Source of the DNA: Halorientalis sp. IM1011
GTDB taxonomy: Archaea; Halobacteriota; Halobacteria; Halobacteriales; Haloarculaceae
DNA: 64,000 bases
Assembly: GCF_001989615.1 (NCBI RefSeq)
Contig: NZ_CP019067.1
Coordinates: 2,170,001 to 2,234,000, forward strand
Direction of reading: 5' to 3'
Shown: positions 18,409-27,580 of the stretch, in pieces
Position numbering within the stretch: position 1 is the first letter of the stretch
How the letters are laid out: the number at the start of each line of letters is the position of its first letter
Notes under the pieces: model-generated
The model's database searches: none
The model's input: only the letters and a program-made list of their open reading frames with translations
Told to the model about the DNA's origin: nothing
Made by a program: the position numbers and the translations under genes

Positions 18409-18867
18409 ATGAAAGACGCCACGTTTCTCGTCACGGCCGCCGACGAGGAGTCCGCGGTCCTGCAGGACGTGACCGACAGTCAGGTCCACACCCTAACCAC
18501 CAACCCCGGTGTCGAGGTGGGGGAGGTCCTGACCGCCAGCATCGAACCCGAACCGCCGATGGAGGTCGCCTGGCAAGTCGTCGAGATCACCGACCAGCGG
18601 ACGATTCCCGTCGAGCGGAGCCCGGAACCGCCGACCAAGCAGGCCAGAGAGATCGCCGGCGATCAGCCCGTCGGGGAGATCACACGGCAGGAACGCGCCG
18701 GCGAGGGCGAACTCCACGTCATCACCGTCCCCGAGGGGGAAGTCGACGACGCGGCCGCGGACGTGCTCGACGACGAGGAGACGCTGGCGCGGGCGGCACG
18801 ACTGGGCGTCGAGCGCGTCGAGGTCCGGGCCGACGGACAGGCACTGAGCGTGCGCTATCTCCCCTGA
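18409..18867 (+). CDS. Conserved haloarchaeal protein, possibly DUF5812
   Basis: A 152-residue soluble acidic protein. The first half is beta-rich (ATFLVTAADEESAVLQDVTDS begins it) and resembles a small OB- or barrel-like domain. The second half is helical, ending in VEVRADGQALSVRYLP. I recall this type as DUF5812 in haloarchaea, without certainty about the number. It stands alone between a membrane protein and a histidine kinase. No catalytic motif is visible. Confidence 0.75.
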   Translation: MKDATFLVTAADEESAVLQDVTDSQVHTLTTNPGVEVGEVLTASIEPEPPMEVAWQVVEITDQRTIPVERSPEPPTKQAREIAGDQPVGEITRQERAGEGELHVITVPEGEVDDAAADVLDDEETLARAARLGVERVEVRADGQALSVRYLP

Positions 18868-19008
18868 CCGCTAACGCGGGCGGTCGCTCGCCCGTCGGAC
18901 CGGGACGGAGCTTAAATATCGCCGGAATCTGCCGGCTCTATTCTTATGCAGGTGGATCTAACAGTGGTAACTGAGCCCGTAGTGGGGGCGAGGGGGTAGT
19001 CGAGTAAC

Positions 19009-20751
19009 GTGTCTCTCTCACCGTACGCGCTAGCGCTCTGCGTGCCCGTGGTGCTCGCGGTAGCGTTCCTGATCGAGACGTGGCGACGCTGCAGCGGGCC
19101 GGGAGTCAGAGCCCTGCGTCTGCTCCTGTGTTCGATCGTACTGTGGGCCGGCGGCGCCGCGCTCGCGCTCGCGGCATCGGACAGGGCGACCTGGCTCGCC
19201 TTCGAGCGACTGGCCTGGATCGGACGGATCGGCGTCCCGGTGGCGTGGGTGCTGTTCGCGCTGCAGTACACCGGCCACGGCGACCGCGTCACGCGCCGGA
19301 CGGTCGCGGCCATCGCGCTGCCCGGGATCGCCATGCTCGCGCTGGCCTGGACGAACCCGCTGCACGAACTCGTCTGGTCCGAGGTCCGGATGGTGTACAC
19401 TCAGGGGGTCGCCGTCGGGATCCAGGGCTTCGAGCCGGTATTCTGGGCGTTCACCGCCTACGCGTACGCGCTCGTACTGGCCGGCATCGTCCTCGTCATG
19501 CGACTGGTGTTCACCGCCGACCACCTGTTCGTCGACCAGGGCGTGGCGCTCACCCTCGGCGTCTGTGCGCCGCTTTTCGCCAACGTCGCCACCGTGATGG
19601 GTGCCGTCGGTCCGATCTCCGGCCTCGACCTGACGCCGTACATGTTCACGATCAGCGGCATCACCTACGGCTACGCCTTCTACCGGTCGGACCTGCTGGA
19701 CCGGGTCCCCGCGACCCGCCAGATCGGCCGGACCGCCGTCGTCCGGAACATGCGCGACGGCGTCATCGTCGTCGACGAGGACGACGTGATCGTCGACGTG
19801 AACCCGATCGCCCAGGACCAGTTCGATCTGTCGACACCCGATGTCGTCGGCCGCCCGGTCCGGGCCGTCTTCGACGATCCGGAGTTCGAGTTGCCTGTCG
19901 GCGAGGGCACCGTCGTCTGGTCGGCGCGCGGCCCCTTCGAGTACGAGGTGAAGGTCTCGAAGCTCAGCGACCAGCACGGCCGTCGGCTGGGTCGCGTCCT
20001 CGTCCTGCGGGACATCACCGACCGGACCAACCGCCGCCAGCAGTTGCAGGTTCTCAACCGGGTGCTCCGGCACAACTTCCGCAACGATATGAACGTCATC
20101 GACGTCTGCGCGACACAGCTCGAAGAGCGGCTCGACGGGGAGGACTCGGAGCTGGCCGATCGCATCCGCTCGGTCGCACGGGACCTGAGCGAGACCGGTA
20201 CCAAGGCACGCGAGATAGAGCGGATCATGTCCCGCCGGCACAACGATCCCCAGCCGATCGATCTGCCTTCGCTTTTGACCCGGCAACTCGACACGCTCCG
20301 GCACGAGTATCCCGCCGCCGAGATCGAGTCGGACCTGCCCGACGAACTGGAGATCGACTCGACCGGCATCCTCGAATCGGTCCTGGAGAACGTACTGGAG
20401 AACGCAGTCGTCCACAACGACTCACAGCGACCGCACGTCTGGGTCCGGGTCGATACGGACGACAGCGGCAACGTCGAAATCGCCGTGGCCGACGACGGCC
20501 CGGGCATCCCACAGCAGGAACGGGAAGTGCTGGTCAAGGGGACCGAGACGCCGCTGGAACACGGGAGCGGCCTCGGCCTCTGGCTGGTCAACTGGGGCGT
20601 GACGATACTCGGCGGCGAGATCGAGTTCCGCGACCGCGTGGCCTTCGGCCGGGACGAGGACGTGTCCGGGAGCGTCGTCACCATCTCGATCCCGCGGCAG
20701 GGGCCGACCGTCCACACCGCGACGGGCCGGCCGCCGGTCGATGCGGACTGA
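19009..20751 (+). CDS. 7TM-type sensor histidine kinase with PAS domain
   Basis: Membrane sensor kinase, 580 residues. The N-terminal seven-helix region (about 1-215) matches the histidine-kinase N-terminal 7TM type. A PAS domain covers about 235-340 (DGVIVVDEDDVIVDVNP). The phosphoacceptor segment LNRVLRHNFRNDM places the histidine at about residue 355. The ATPase domain has an N box (ENVLENAVVHN), G1 (VADDGPGIP) and G2 (GSGLGLWLV). No response regulator is adjacent, so it is an orphan kinase like many in haloarchaea. The start is a GTG at 19009. An AT-rich TTAAATA at about 18912 is a candidate promoter element. Confidence 0.9.
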   Translation: MSLSPYALALCVPVVLAVAFLIETWRRCSGPGVRALRLLLCSIVLWAGGAALALAASDRATWLAFERLAWIGRIGVPVAWVLFALQYTGHGDRVTRRTVAAIALPGIAMLALAWTNPLHELVWSEVRMVYTQGVAVGIQGFEPVFWAFTAYAYALVLAGIVLVMRLVFTADHLFVDQGVALTLGVCAPLFANVATVMGAVGPISGLDLTPYMFTISGITYGYAFYRSDLLDRVPATRQIGRTAVVRNMRDGVIVVDEDDVIVDVNPIAQDQFDLSTPDVVGRPVRAVFDDPEFELPVGEGTVVWSARGPFEYEVKVSKLSDQHGRRLGRVLVLRDITDRTNRRQQLQVLNRVLRHNFRNDMNVIDVCATQLEERLDGEDSELADRIRSVARDLSETGTKAREIERIMSRRHNDPQPIDLPSLLTRQLDTLRHEYPAAEIESDLPDELEIDSTGILESVLENVLENAVVHNDSQRPHVWVRVDTDDSGNVEIAVADDGPGIPQQEREVLVKGTETPLEHGSGLGLWLVNWGVTILGGEIEFRDRVAFGRDEDVSGSVVTISIPRQGPTVHTATGRPPVDAD

Positions 20752-20844
20752 ACGCCGCACGCGACGGTGCTCCCTGTCCGGGGAACCGGTGAGACGACAG
20801 ATGAGATAAGAAGGCTTATTCGATGTTGTTGCACACGGTGGCGT

Positions 20845-20895
20845 ATGGTGGAGTTCGAGGTACCGGGAGTCGGAAACGGGGGATGGTCCGGATGA
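20845..20895 (+). other. Short upstream ORF overlapping the secF start
   Basis: A 16-codon frame starting ATG at 20845 (MVEFEVPGV...) ends with TGA at 20893-20895, inside the first codons of secF in another frame. Its opening residues look like the N-terminus I remember for haloarchaeal SecF proteins. It may therefore be a remnant of the original secF start after a frame change, or a regulatory leader peptide. Confidence 0.35.
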
Positions 20896-21767
20896 GCGCC
20901 ATGACCGACCTCCCGGACCGGTTCCCCGACGTCGACTACACGCGGTACACGAACAGACAACTCGCGGCGGTGCCGCTCGCCGTCCTCGCAGTCGCGCTGG
21001 CGATCCTGGCCGCCTGGTACGTGATGACCGGGTCACCGGTGGCACTCGGGATCGAGTTCACCGGCGGGACCGAGGTACAGATACAGACCAGTGCCTCCCA
21101 GAGCGAGGTCGAGCAGAGTCTGAGTGGGCTCGATCCGACGATTCAGCCCGTGCAGGTCAGTGGGGGAACTCAGGAGTACATCGTCACGACCCAGCAGACC
21201 GAGGGTGTCCGGCAGGCGATCGATAGTCAGGGGTACGAAATCTCCTCGTTCAGTGAAACCTCGGCCAGCTTCGGGTCCGACTCGGTGCAACTCACGCTGA
21301 TGGGGCTCGCGGTCGCCTTCCTCGGGATGAGTCTGCTGATCTTCGTGCTGTTCCGGTCGTTCGTCCCGTCGATCGCGATCGTCATCTCGGCGTTTTCCGA
21401 CATCGTGATCCCGCTCGCCCTGATGAACGTCCTCGGGCTCAAGCTCACGCTGGGGACGATCGCGGCACTGCTGATGCTGATCGGTTACAGCGTCGACTCC
21501 GACGTGCTGTTGAACAACCACATTCTGCGACGCCGCGGTGACTTCTACGAATCGGCCTATCGGGCGATGCGGACCGGGGTGACGATGACGCTGACCTCGA
21601 TCGCCGCGATGGCCGTGATGTCCGCCGCGGCGTTCCTGCTCGCGATTCCGCTCTTGCCCCAGATCGGGCTCGTCCTCGTGCTGGGGCTGTCGGCTGACCT
21701 GATGAACACCTACATGTTGAACCTCAGCCTGCTTCGCTGGTACAAGTACGAGGGGGTCACACGATGA
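20883..21767 (+). CDS. secF: Protein translocase accessory subunit SecF
   Basis: Works with SecD in Sec-dependent export at the cytoplasmic membrane. About 294 residues. The first helix starts near residue 30 (QLAAVPLAVLAVALAILAAW). An extracytoplasmic domain contains GIEFTGGTEVQIQT. Five C-terminal helices follow, with LIGYSVDSDVLLNNHI, the SecD/F D4-like motif. I place the start at the ATG at 20883. Starts at 20892 or 20901 are also possible, and the ATG at 20845 is in another frame. It precedes secD by 13 bases, the archaeal order. Confidence 0.93.
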   Translation: MVRMSAMTDLPDRFPDVDYTRYTNRQLAAVPLAVLAVALAILAAWYVMTGSPVALGIEFTGGTEVQIQTSASQSEVEQSLSGLDPTIQPVQVSGGTQEYIVTTQQTEGVRQAIDSQGYEISSFSETSASFGSDSVQLTLMGLAVAFLGMSLLIFVLFRSFVPSIAIVISAFSDIVIPLALMNVLGLKLTLGTIAALLMLIGYSVDSDVLLNNHILRRRGDFYESAYRAMRTGVTMTLTSIAAMAVMSAAAFLLAIPLLPQIGLVLVLGLSADLMNTYMLNLSLLRWYKYEGVTR

Positions 21768-21780
21768 CGGAGGGAGATCG

Positions 21781-23427
21781 ATGAACGTCCGAGAGAACTG
21801 GCGGATCGTCCTGCTCGTCCTGTTCACGCTCGCCAGCGCCGTGATCCTGTTCGGCCCCTTCGTGGCCGCGCAGGCCGGCATCGGTGGCGGTGACGGCGGC
21901 GACGCCAGACCGGTCAACCTCGACTACGGGCTGCAACTGTCCGGTGGGACACAGATCCGCGCGCCGCTGGTCGGCATGACCGCCGAGGAGATCGAGTTCA
22001 CACAGGACACGAACATGGCCGAGAACCGCCGGGCGATCGCGAACGACCTCGATCTCGAACCGAGTCAGGTGCGGTTGAGTGCCGGCGGTGGACAGTCCCA
22101 GGGCCAGCAACAGGCACAGGCCCAGGGTGGCGGCACCATCGAGGTGTTCTCCCGGAACGTCACGCAATCGGAGTTCGCCACGGCGCTCCAGAACAACGGG
22201 TTCGACGTGTCAGAGGATCAGATCAGGAGCGGTGTCACGGCACAGACCAGAGAGACGGTCGTCAACGTCCTCTCCGACAAGATCAACGAGGGCGGTATCT
22301 CCGGCGGGAACGTCAAGACCGCCGCCGCCGGTGACGAGTACTTCGTCGTCGTCGAGGTGCCCAACGCCGACGAAGGGGAGGTCAGGGACCTGATCTCCGG
22401 GACCGGTCGCGTCCAGATCGTGGCCCACTACCCCGTCCAGGAGAACGGGTCGACGGTCTACCGCCAGACGCCGCTTTTGAACAACAGCGACTTCACGAAC
22501 ATCGGGTCGGCCCAGCAGGCCGATCCCCAGGGCGGGATCAGCCAGCCCCACGTGCCGGTGTCGATCCGGCAGGACGGCTCGGCGGAGCGGTACTCAGAGC
22601 GGCTGCAGGAGTTCGGATTCACCGCCGAGGGGATCGGTAGCTGTCCGCCCAACGCGGATCAGAACCCGGACAACGCGTCCGGCTACTGTCTGTACACGGT
22701 CCAGAACGACCGTGTCGTCTACGCCGCCTCGATGGGACAGGACCTCGCCAACACGATGAACAACGGCGACTTCGCCAACGACCCCTCGTTCGTGATGACG
22801 ACCACGAACATCAGCGAGGCCCAGCAACTCGCCGTCAACCTCCGTGCTGGTTCGATCCCGACGGAGATGAACTTCACCGCGGGCACCACTTACACGCTCT
22901 TGCCCTCGGTCGCCGAGCGGTTCAAGCTGTTCTCGCTGCTCGCGGGACTCGTCGCGTATCTCGCGGTCAGCGTGGTCGTGTTCATCCGGTACGGGAGTCC
23001 GCGGGTCGCCGTACCGATGCTGGCGACGGCCGCCGCCGAGGTGTTCCTGCTGCTCGGGTTCGCCTCGGCCATCGGGCTGGCGCTCGATCTCTCGCACATC
23101 GCCGGGTTCATCGCCGTGATCGGGACGGGGGTGGACGACCTGATCATCATCGCCGACGAGATCTTACAGGAGGGGAAAGTAGCCACCGGCAAGGTGTTCC
23201 AGAGCCGCTTCAAGAAGGCGTTCTGGGTCATCGGTGCCGCCGCTGCCACCACCATCATCGCGATGAGTCCGCTTACGGTGCTGTCGCTGGGCGACCTCAC
23301 CGGGTTCGCCATCGTCACCATCGTCGGCGTCCTGCTGGGCGTGCTGGTCACCCGTCCGGCCTACGGTGACATCCTCCGGAACCTGATGCTCTCCGAGGAA
23401 GAGCGGGAACGCTACACCGAACAGTAA
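21781..23427 (+). CDS. secD: Protein translocase accessory subunit SecD
   Basis: Partner of SecF in export. 548 residues. The N-terminal helix (about 8-30) is followed by a large extracytoplasmic region with the D1-type motif LDYGLQLSGGTQI. A Q/A/G-rich stretch sits around residue 100-115. The C-terminal five-helix bundle begins near residue 375 and has GTGVDDLIIIADEI (D4 motif). A Shine-Dalgarno-like GGAGGGAGATCG lies in the 13-base gap after secF, consistent with internal-gene ribosome binding in an operon. Confidence 0.95.
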   Translation: MNVRENWRIVLLVLFTLASAVILFGPFVAAQAGIGGGDGGDARPVNLDYGLQLSGGTQIRAPLVGMTAEEIEFTQDTNMAENRRAIANDLDLEPSQVRLSAGGGQSQGQQQAQAQGGGTIEVFSRNVTQSEFATALQNNGFDVSEDQIRSGVTAQTRETVVNVLSDKINEGGISGGNVKTAAAGDEYFVVVEVPNADEGEVRDLISGTGRVQIVAHYPVQENGSTVYRQTPLLNNSDFTNIGSAQQADPQGGISQPHVPVSIRQDGSAERYSERLQEFGFTAEGIGSCPPNADQNPDNASGYCLYTVQNDRVVYAASMGQDLANTMNNGDFANDPSFVMTTTNISEAQQLAVNLRAGSIPTEMNFTAGTTYTLLPSVAERFKLFSLLAGLVAYLAVSVVVFIRYGSPRVAVPMLATAAAEVFLLLGFASAIGLALDLSHIAGFIAVIGTGVDDLIIIADEILQEGKVATGKVFQSRFKKAFWVIGAAAATTIIAMSPLTVLSLGDLTGFAIVTIVGVLLGVLVTRPAYGDILRNLMLSEEERERYTEQ

Positions 23428-23613
23428 CCCCTCTCTATCCCGGTATTTTCGCGATCTGAAAACGCTCCTGTACTTTTGTAGTGGTATAGCTCGTAGATTT
23501 AGGTGCAGTCACCCCACACTGCGACGTCCCCCCAACACCATTCCCACCCCCGTTTTCTACCCACCCATTCCCCCTCTCCTCTCGTTCCCCAACCGCCGAG
23601 TGACCGCTATCGC

Positions 23614-24255
23614 TCAGAACTCAGAGAGCGCCGACTGTTGGGCGGCCGCCAGTACGTCCTGACTCGTCGACCACGACCGCCGCGCACACGCCGGGAGATC
23701 GCCGGTGTCGGCCACGTACTCCCGGAGGAAGGTTCTGGTCGTGGGATCGCTCGGGTAGCCGCTGCCGATCTCGTGATCGTACTCGGCGGCGAGGGCCGCG
23801 ACGTGTGCGTCCCGGGCGACCTTCGCGAGGACGCTCGCGGCCCCGACCAGCGGGTCGGCCTCGTCGGCCCCGTGTTCGGCCGTGATCGACACGTCGACCC
23901 CCAGTCGGTCGGCGACGCGGCGGCCGAAGCGGTCGGCGTCCGTATCGCCGGCGTCGACCACGCCGGCGTCGCCGTCACGCGCAACGCCGTCGAGTGCCTC
24001 GGCCTGTGCCGCGACGGTCAGCGTGTTCATATCGGTCTCCGGGTCGTCGATGCGCTCGGGCGGGATCTCCGCGACAGCGACGCAGATCCGGTCGTCGGCG
24101 CGCAGCCGGTCGGCCAGATCTTCGCGGCGGGCCGGCGCGAGGTTCTTCGAGTCGTCGATACCCTCGGGGACGGCGGCGGGGTCGGCCCGCACGGCCGCGG
24201 CGAACATCGACCCCAGCACGGGCCCCTTGCCGGCCTCGTCGACGCCGAACTGCAT
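23614..24255 (-). CDS. rnhB: Ribonuclease HII
   Basis: Removes RNA from RNA-DNA hybrids and misincorporated ribonucleotides. 213 residues. The N-terminal DEAGKGPVLG carries the first catalytic Asp and Glu. Another catalytic Asp lies in DEADPLVGAASVLAK, and GSGYPSDPTTRTFL is the family C-terminal signature. It is on the minus strand, convergent with secD. The 186-base gap between them is pyrimidine-rich, with T-runs after secD that could end transcription. Confidence 0.95.
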   Translation of the reverse strand: MQFGVDEAGKGPVLGSMFAAAVRADPAAVPEGIDDSKNLAPARREDLADRLRADDRICVAVAEIPPERIDDPETDMNTLTVAAQAEALDGVARDGDAGVVDAGDTDADRFGRRVADRLGVDVSITAEHGADEADPLVGAASVLAKVARDAHVAALAAEYDHEIGSGYPSDPTTRTFLREYVADTGDLPACARRSWSTSQDVLAAAQQSALSEF

Positions 24256-24297
24256 GGCTCAGGCGTCGGGTGACGGGCGCAAAAAGCAGGGGGTTCC

Positions 24298-24471
24298 TCA
24301 ATCGTCGAGTTCGGTCCGGCCGAGTTCGGGCTCGTCGAGTTCCGGCTCCGCTATCTCGTGCTCGCCGATCTCGGGTTCGGCGATGTCGACCTCCGGCGGT
24401 TCCTCGTCCTCCTGCTCGGCCTCACGGAGTTTCTCGCGCCAGTCGACGTGGTTATCGATCCCGTGGCACAT
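24298..24471 (-). CDS. Small acidic protein with EPE(I/L) repeats
   Basis: A 57-residue protein. The head MCHGIDNHVDWREKLREAEQ looks conserved and structured. The tail is made of repeated acidic units of the type AEPEIGEHEI, AEPELDEPELG. No function is recognised. I choose the ATG at 24471; an alternative ATG at 24486 adds MRCTT. The Cys/His content of the head (MCHGIDNH) might bind a metal. It lies 42 bases after rnhB on the same strand. Confidence 0.55.
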   Translation of the reverse strand: MCHGIDNHVDWREKLREAEQEDEEPPEVDIAEPEIGEHEIAEPELDEPELGRTELDD

Positions 24472-24595
24472 GGTAGTACACCTCACGAAAAACGAGGGGC
24501 TGGGGACGGAAAACCGTTGTGTCGATACAGTCCGAGCGGTGACTGCACTACATTCGATCGCTGGTGAGGGGCCTCAGTCGAAACGGGTCACTCCG

Positions 24596-24928
24596 TCATT
24601 CGAACATCGCACACAGGTCGGAGAGGTGCCTGTGAGCGGAGTCGTGTCCGTGATATCGGATGGAGCCTCTCTGTGCGTCGTAATCGATCCAGCCACGCCT
24701 GTCGAGTTTGGGGAGATGGGTATGAACGAGCTGGATGTCGAGCTGGTTCGCGTCGTGGCCGGAGGTTTCGTCGTCGAGGTGTGACAGGACCGTAGATACT
24801 GACACGATATCTGTTTCAGAAATACACTCAAAATAGTAAATAATTTCGCGCCGGAGGTCGTTGGCGAGGATTTCTAGAACTGAGTTAACATTTTCTGCAC
24901 GGTTCGGATAACAAGCACTCGGTGCCAT
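24596..24928 (-). CDS. Winged-helix protein of the haloarchaeal DUF7344 type
   Basis: A 110-residue predicted DNA-binding protein. It has an N-terminal helix (VNSVLEILANDLRREIIYYF), a helix-turn-helix with DIVSVSTVLSHL, then VHTHLPKLDRRGWIDYDAQRGSIRY. This is the usual layout of haloarchaeal DUF7344 winged-helix proteins, where a HLPKLxxxGxIxYD motif marks the wing. Such genes are numerous in haloarchaea and their targets are unknown. Base composition is somewhat lower in GC than the flanks. The 167 bases upstream to the next gene contain AT-rich sequence but no clear structure. Confidence 0.75.
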   Translation of the reverse strand: MAPSACYPNRAENVNSVLEILANDLRREIIYYFECISETDIVSVSTVLSHLDDETSGHDANQLDIQLVHTHLPKLDRRGWIDYDAQRGSIRYHGHDSAHRHLSDLCAMFE

Positions 24929-25094
24929 GCAGTCGAGAACACAGTTGTTTACTCAATAAAACCCATTGCCTACTGCGAAAACGGGCAAGATTATCCGTTG
25001 GTGATAGTGAGGAAACCAGCGGGATACCGCGCCTGCTGGCGACGGTCCGGGTGGTGTCCACGTGCCGTCGGGGCGACCGCCGACGAGCCGGCGA

Positions 25095-26402
25095 TCACGC
25101 TTCGTCGTCGGTCTCGCCGTGTCGGAAGAACTCCTCGCGGGCGAACGGTTCCTCCTCGCCTTCCACGTCGATTACGTCCAGTGCGGTGACGACCGCGCCG
25201 GTATCCAGCAGGCCGGCGAGGCTGGGTTCGGTGCGGCCCTCGTCGCTGCTGACGAGTTCCTTGACGTAGAGTCCGCCCTCGCCCTCGACTTCGAGTTCGG
25301 CCTCGGTCTCGCCGGTCAGTTCGCCGTCGATGTCGTACACCTCGCGGGTCCGGGTCACGTCGGCGCGGCGGTGGGTGACGCGCTGGGGCGTGTCCTGGTA
25401 GATGGTCGCGCCGTCGAGTTGGTCGAGGGCTGCCTCGAAGGCGTCCTCGCTCACCGGGTCGTCCAGTGCCACGTCCATCCGGTAGGTCTTGTTCGCGTCG
25501 AGTTCCTTGACGCGCTCGACCATGTCGTGGGTGGCCAGCCGCAGGCCCTCGACCTCGACCTTGCCGTCGGCGAACTCGGCGATCTCGGTCTCCAGTTCCG
25601 CTGGGTCCACGTCACGGGTGTGTGGCTCCTTGATCTCGATGACGAACGGGCGGCCCGACTCGAGCATCAGTGCGTCCACGTCCTCACGACCCGCGCCGTG
25701 GAAGACGGCCTCCTCGCCGTCCATCGCGTCCAGCACCACCGGGGCGGTCAGTTGCTCGACGCTCTCGTCGTAGCGAAAGCCCGACCCGCCACAGCCGTCA
25801 CAGGTGTCGCCCCGTTTCAGGCCGGTCCCGCCGCAGTCGTTGCAGGGCCACTTCGTCTGGGGGATGTCCCGCTCCAGTTTGCGGTAGCGACCGTAGACGA
25901 ACGCGGAGTTGACCTGCACGTCGAGTTCGTCGGTCGCCAGGTCGAGCAGGACGAGCACGTCTGGGCGCTCGAAGTCGACCTCGGCGTCGGTCTTCGCGCC
26001 CAGTCGCTTGCCCACTTCCCGGTTGAGTTCGGCCTTGAGCTGTTCGCCGGTGTCGGGGTCGAGACCCACCTCTTCCCGGAGGAGGCGGTCGTTCTCCTCT
26101 AGCAGGGGCGGGACCTTGGTCCCGGTCTGGTAGGTGGCGAACTCGTAGGGGGCGAGCGCGTGGGCGGCGCGGTCGGCCCACTCCTCGTAGCGGTCGCTCT
26201 CGTCTTCACAGACCCAGCATGGGTCGTCCGGTTCGAGGTCGCCGACCGGGTCGTCGTCGTCGAGGGCGACGGCGACCCGCAGCGACCGGCCGCGCTCGCG
26301 GTTCGTCAGTCCGAAGCTCCGGTCGGCCACCAGCCGCCCGAGGCAGGCGTCACAGAGCGGGCCCGAATCGAGGGCCCGACGGGCGGTCTCGAGCACTGTC
26401 AT
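25095..26402 (-). CDS. pus10: tRNA pseudouridine synthase Pus10
   Basis: Forms pseudouridine 54/55 in the tRNA T arm of archaea. 435 residues. The N-terminal zinc site has CDAC near residue 17 and CWVC about 45 residues later, followed by a THUMP-like region. A C-x2-C-G-G-T-G / C-x2-C-G-G-S-G finger lies near the middle, as in archaeal Pus10. The catalytic Asp is in GREDVDALML, followed by RPFVIEI. The start is the ATG at 26402; the longer frame to 26732 is antisense to the next gene. Confidence 0.93.
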   Translation of the reverse strand: MTVLETARRALDSGPLCDACLGRLVADRSFGLTNRERGRSLRVAVALDDDDPVGDLEPDDPCWVCEDESDRYEEWADRAAHALAPYEFATYQTGTKVPPLLEENDRLLREEVGLDPDTGEQLKAELNREVGKRLGAKTDAEVDFERPDVLVLLDLATDELDVQVNSAFVYGRYRKLERDIPQTKWPCNDCGGTGLKRGDTCDGCGGSGFRYDESVEQLTAPVVLDAMDGEEAVFHGAGREDVDALMLESGRPFVIEIKEPHTRDVDPAELETEIAEFADGKVEVEGLRLATHDMVERVKELDANKTYRMDVALDDPVSEDAFEAALDQLDGATIYQDTPQRVTHRRADVTRTREVYDIDGELTGETEAELEVEGEGGLYVKELVSSDEGRTEPSLAGLLDTGAVVTALDVIDVEGEEEPFAREEFFRHGETDDEA

Positions 26403-26451
26403 TGTCGGGCGGAGGCGGGGCGCGCCTAATTCCCTTTCCTTTCGACGCGCC

Positions 26452-27318
26452 TCAGGACCGCAGCGTCGTCTGCAGGTTGTACGGCTTCTCGCCGGTGAGC
26501 CACTCGTAGGTGAGTTCCGTGCTGGTGAGGCTCGCCCGGACGCCGTCGTGGTCGGTCCGCAGGAGGACGTTCTCCGCACCCGCCAGCGCGGGGCTGTCCT
26601 CGCAGTTCCAGAACAGCGGGTCGTCGGTCCCGCGGAGGGTGTAGTAGTCGATATCGCCCGGCGTCTCGTTCTCGTTGAGCTCCGCGAGCGGGTGGCCGTC
26701 GACGGTGTCGTAGTCCCGCCGGAGGAAGTCACTCATCTTGTAGGTGCCGCCGGTGAGGCCGGCGGTGGCGGCGTAGGAGCTGAGGACCGTGCCGTGGTTC
26801 GCGCCGGCCATGAACACACAGGTGTCGACCCAGTCGTAGCGATCCTCGCGGTGGAGCCAGTACCGCGCGCCGGTCACGCCCAGACTGTGGGCGACGATAT
26901 TCACCCGATCGCTTCCGGTGTGGTCCCGGACGTTCTCGACGAAATGGTCGAGCTGGTCGGCCATGCTCGCGTGGCTCGGGCTCCCCGCCTCGAAGGTGAT
27001 GGCCCAGAGGTCCTCGCCCGAGTAGGCGCGGTTCAGGAAGAACTCGGCGTGGTCGTCCCAGTCGCAGGCGTCGCGCTGGTTCCCGTGGACGAACACGACC
27101 GGTGTCTCGGCGCTGTCGGACCCGGTGTCGTGGTGCTCGTGGCCGCCCCAGCCCCCGTACCCGGTGGTGGTCCACGGCAGTCGATCGTCGGCGCTGCGTT
27201 CGTGTCGGCAGTCGACCCGGCATCCCCCGTTGCGACGACATCGCCGCAGTCCGGCGAGGTTCGAAGTCAACTGCTGGAGGACGGGCCGTGACCGACCCGA
27301 CCCCCTGTCGACGGACAT
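26452..27318 (-). CDS. Lipase-like alpha/beta hydrolase
   Basis: A 288-residue hydrolase. VVFVHGNQRDACDW gives the oxyanion-hole strand. VNIVAHSLGVTGAR holds the nucleophile serine (AHSLG, a GxSxG variant). A late DHDGVRAS may hold the catalytic His. Similarity is to class-2-type lipases. The N-terminus is Arg/Cys-rich (RRCRRNGGCRVDC) and not an obvious signal peptide, so cellular location is unclear. The start at 27318 is favoured by a TATA element 27 bases upstream. It is divergent from aldehyde dehydrogenase across about 260 bases. Confidence 0.8.
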   Translation of the reverse strand: MSVDRGSGRSRPVLQQLTSNLAGLRRCRRNGGCRVDCRHERSADDRLPWTTTGYGGWGGHEHHDTGSDSAETPVVFVHGNQRDACDWDDHAEFFLNRAYSGEDLWAITFEAGSPSHASMADQLDHFVENVRDHTGSDRVNIVAHSLGVTGARYWLHREDRYDWVDTCVFMAGANHGTVLSSYAATAGLTGGTYKMSDFLRRDYDTVDGHPLAELNENETPGDIDYYTLRGTDDPLFWNCEDSPALAGAENVLLRTDHDGVRASLTSTELTYEWLTGEKPYNLQTTLRS

Positions 27319-27340
27319 ACCTGAGTAGTGTGAACGTTTC

Positions 27341-27350
27341 ACATATATAT
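27341..27350 (-). promoter_or_regulatory. TATA box of the lipase-like gene
   Basis: ATATATAT on the minus strand centred about 27 bases upstream of the ATG at 27318, indicating a leaderless transcript. The rest of the 27351-27580 gap shows no clear structure apart from the presumed aldehyde dehydrogenase promoter. Confidence 0.6.
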
Positions 27351-27580
27351 CTGTCTCCTTACAACGGAATTCGAACGGCGAAACAAACGTCTGACTGGTA
27401 ATCGAAGAGGGGCAGCGATTACCGTATGTCGGGTGGAAGTCGACGAGAGATTACCATTCGAAAATCGTCCGGGCGACGACTGCGACGGGACCGGATACCG
27501 GCGTGGTCTGTGCGCCGTCTTAAAATGGCGTACCATTGAGGCGGTACACGTTTTTGTGGGTCCGGTGAACGACGGAAAGG

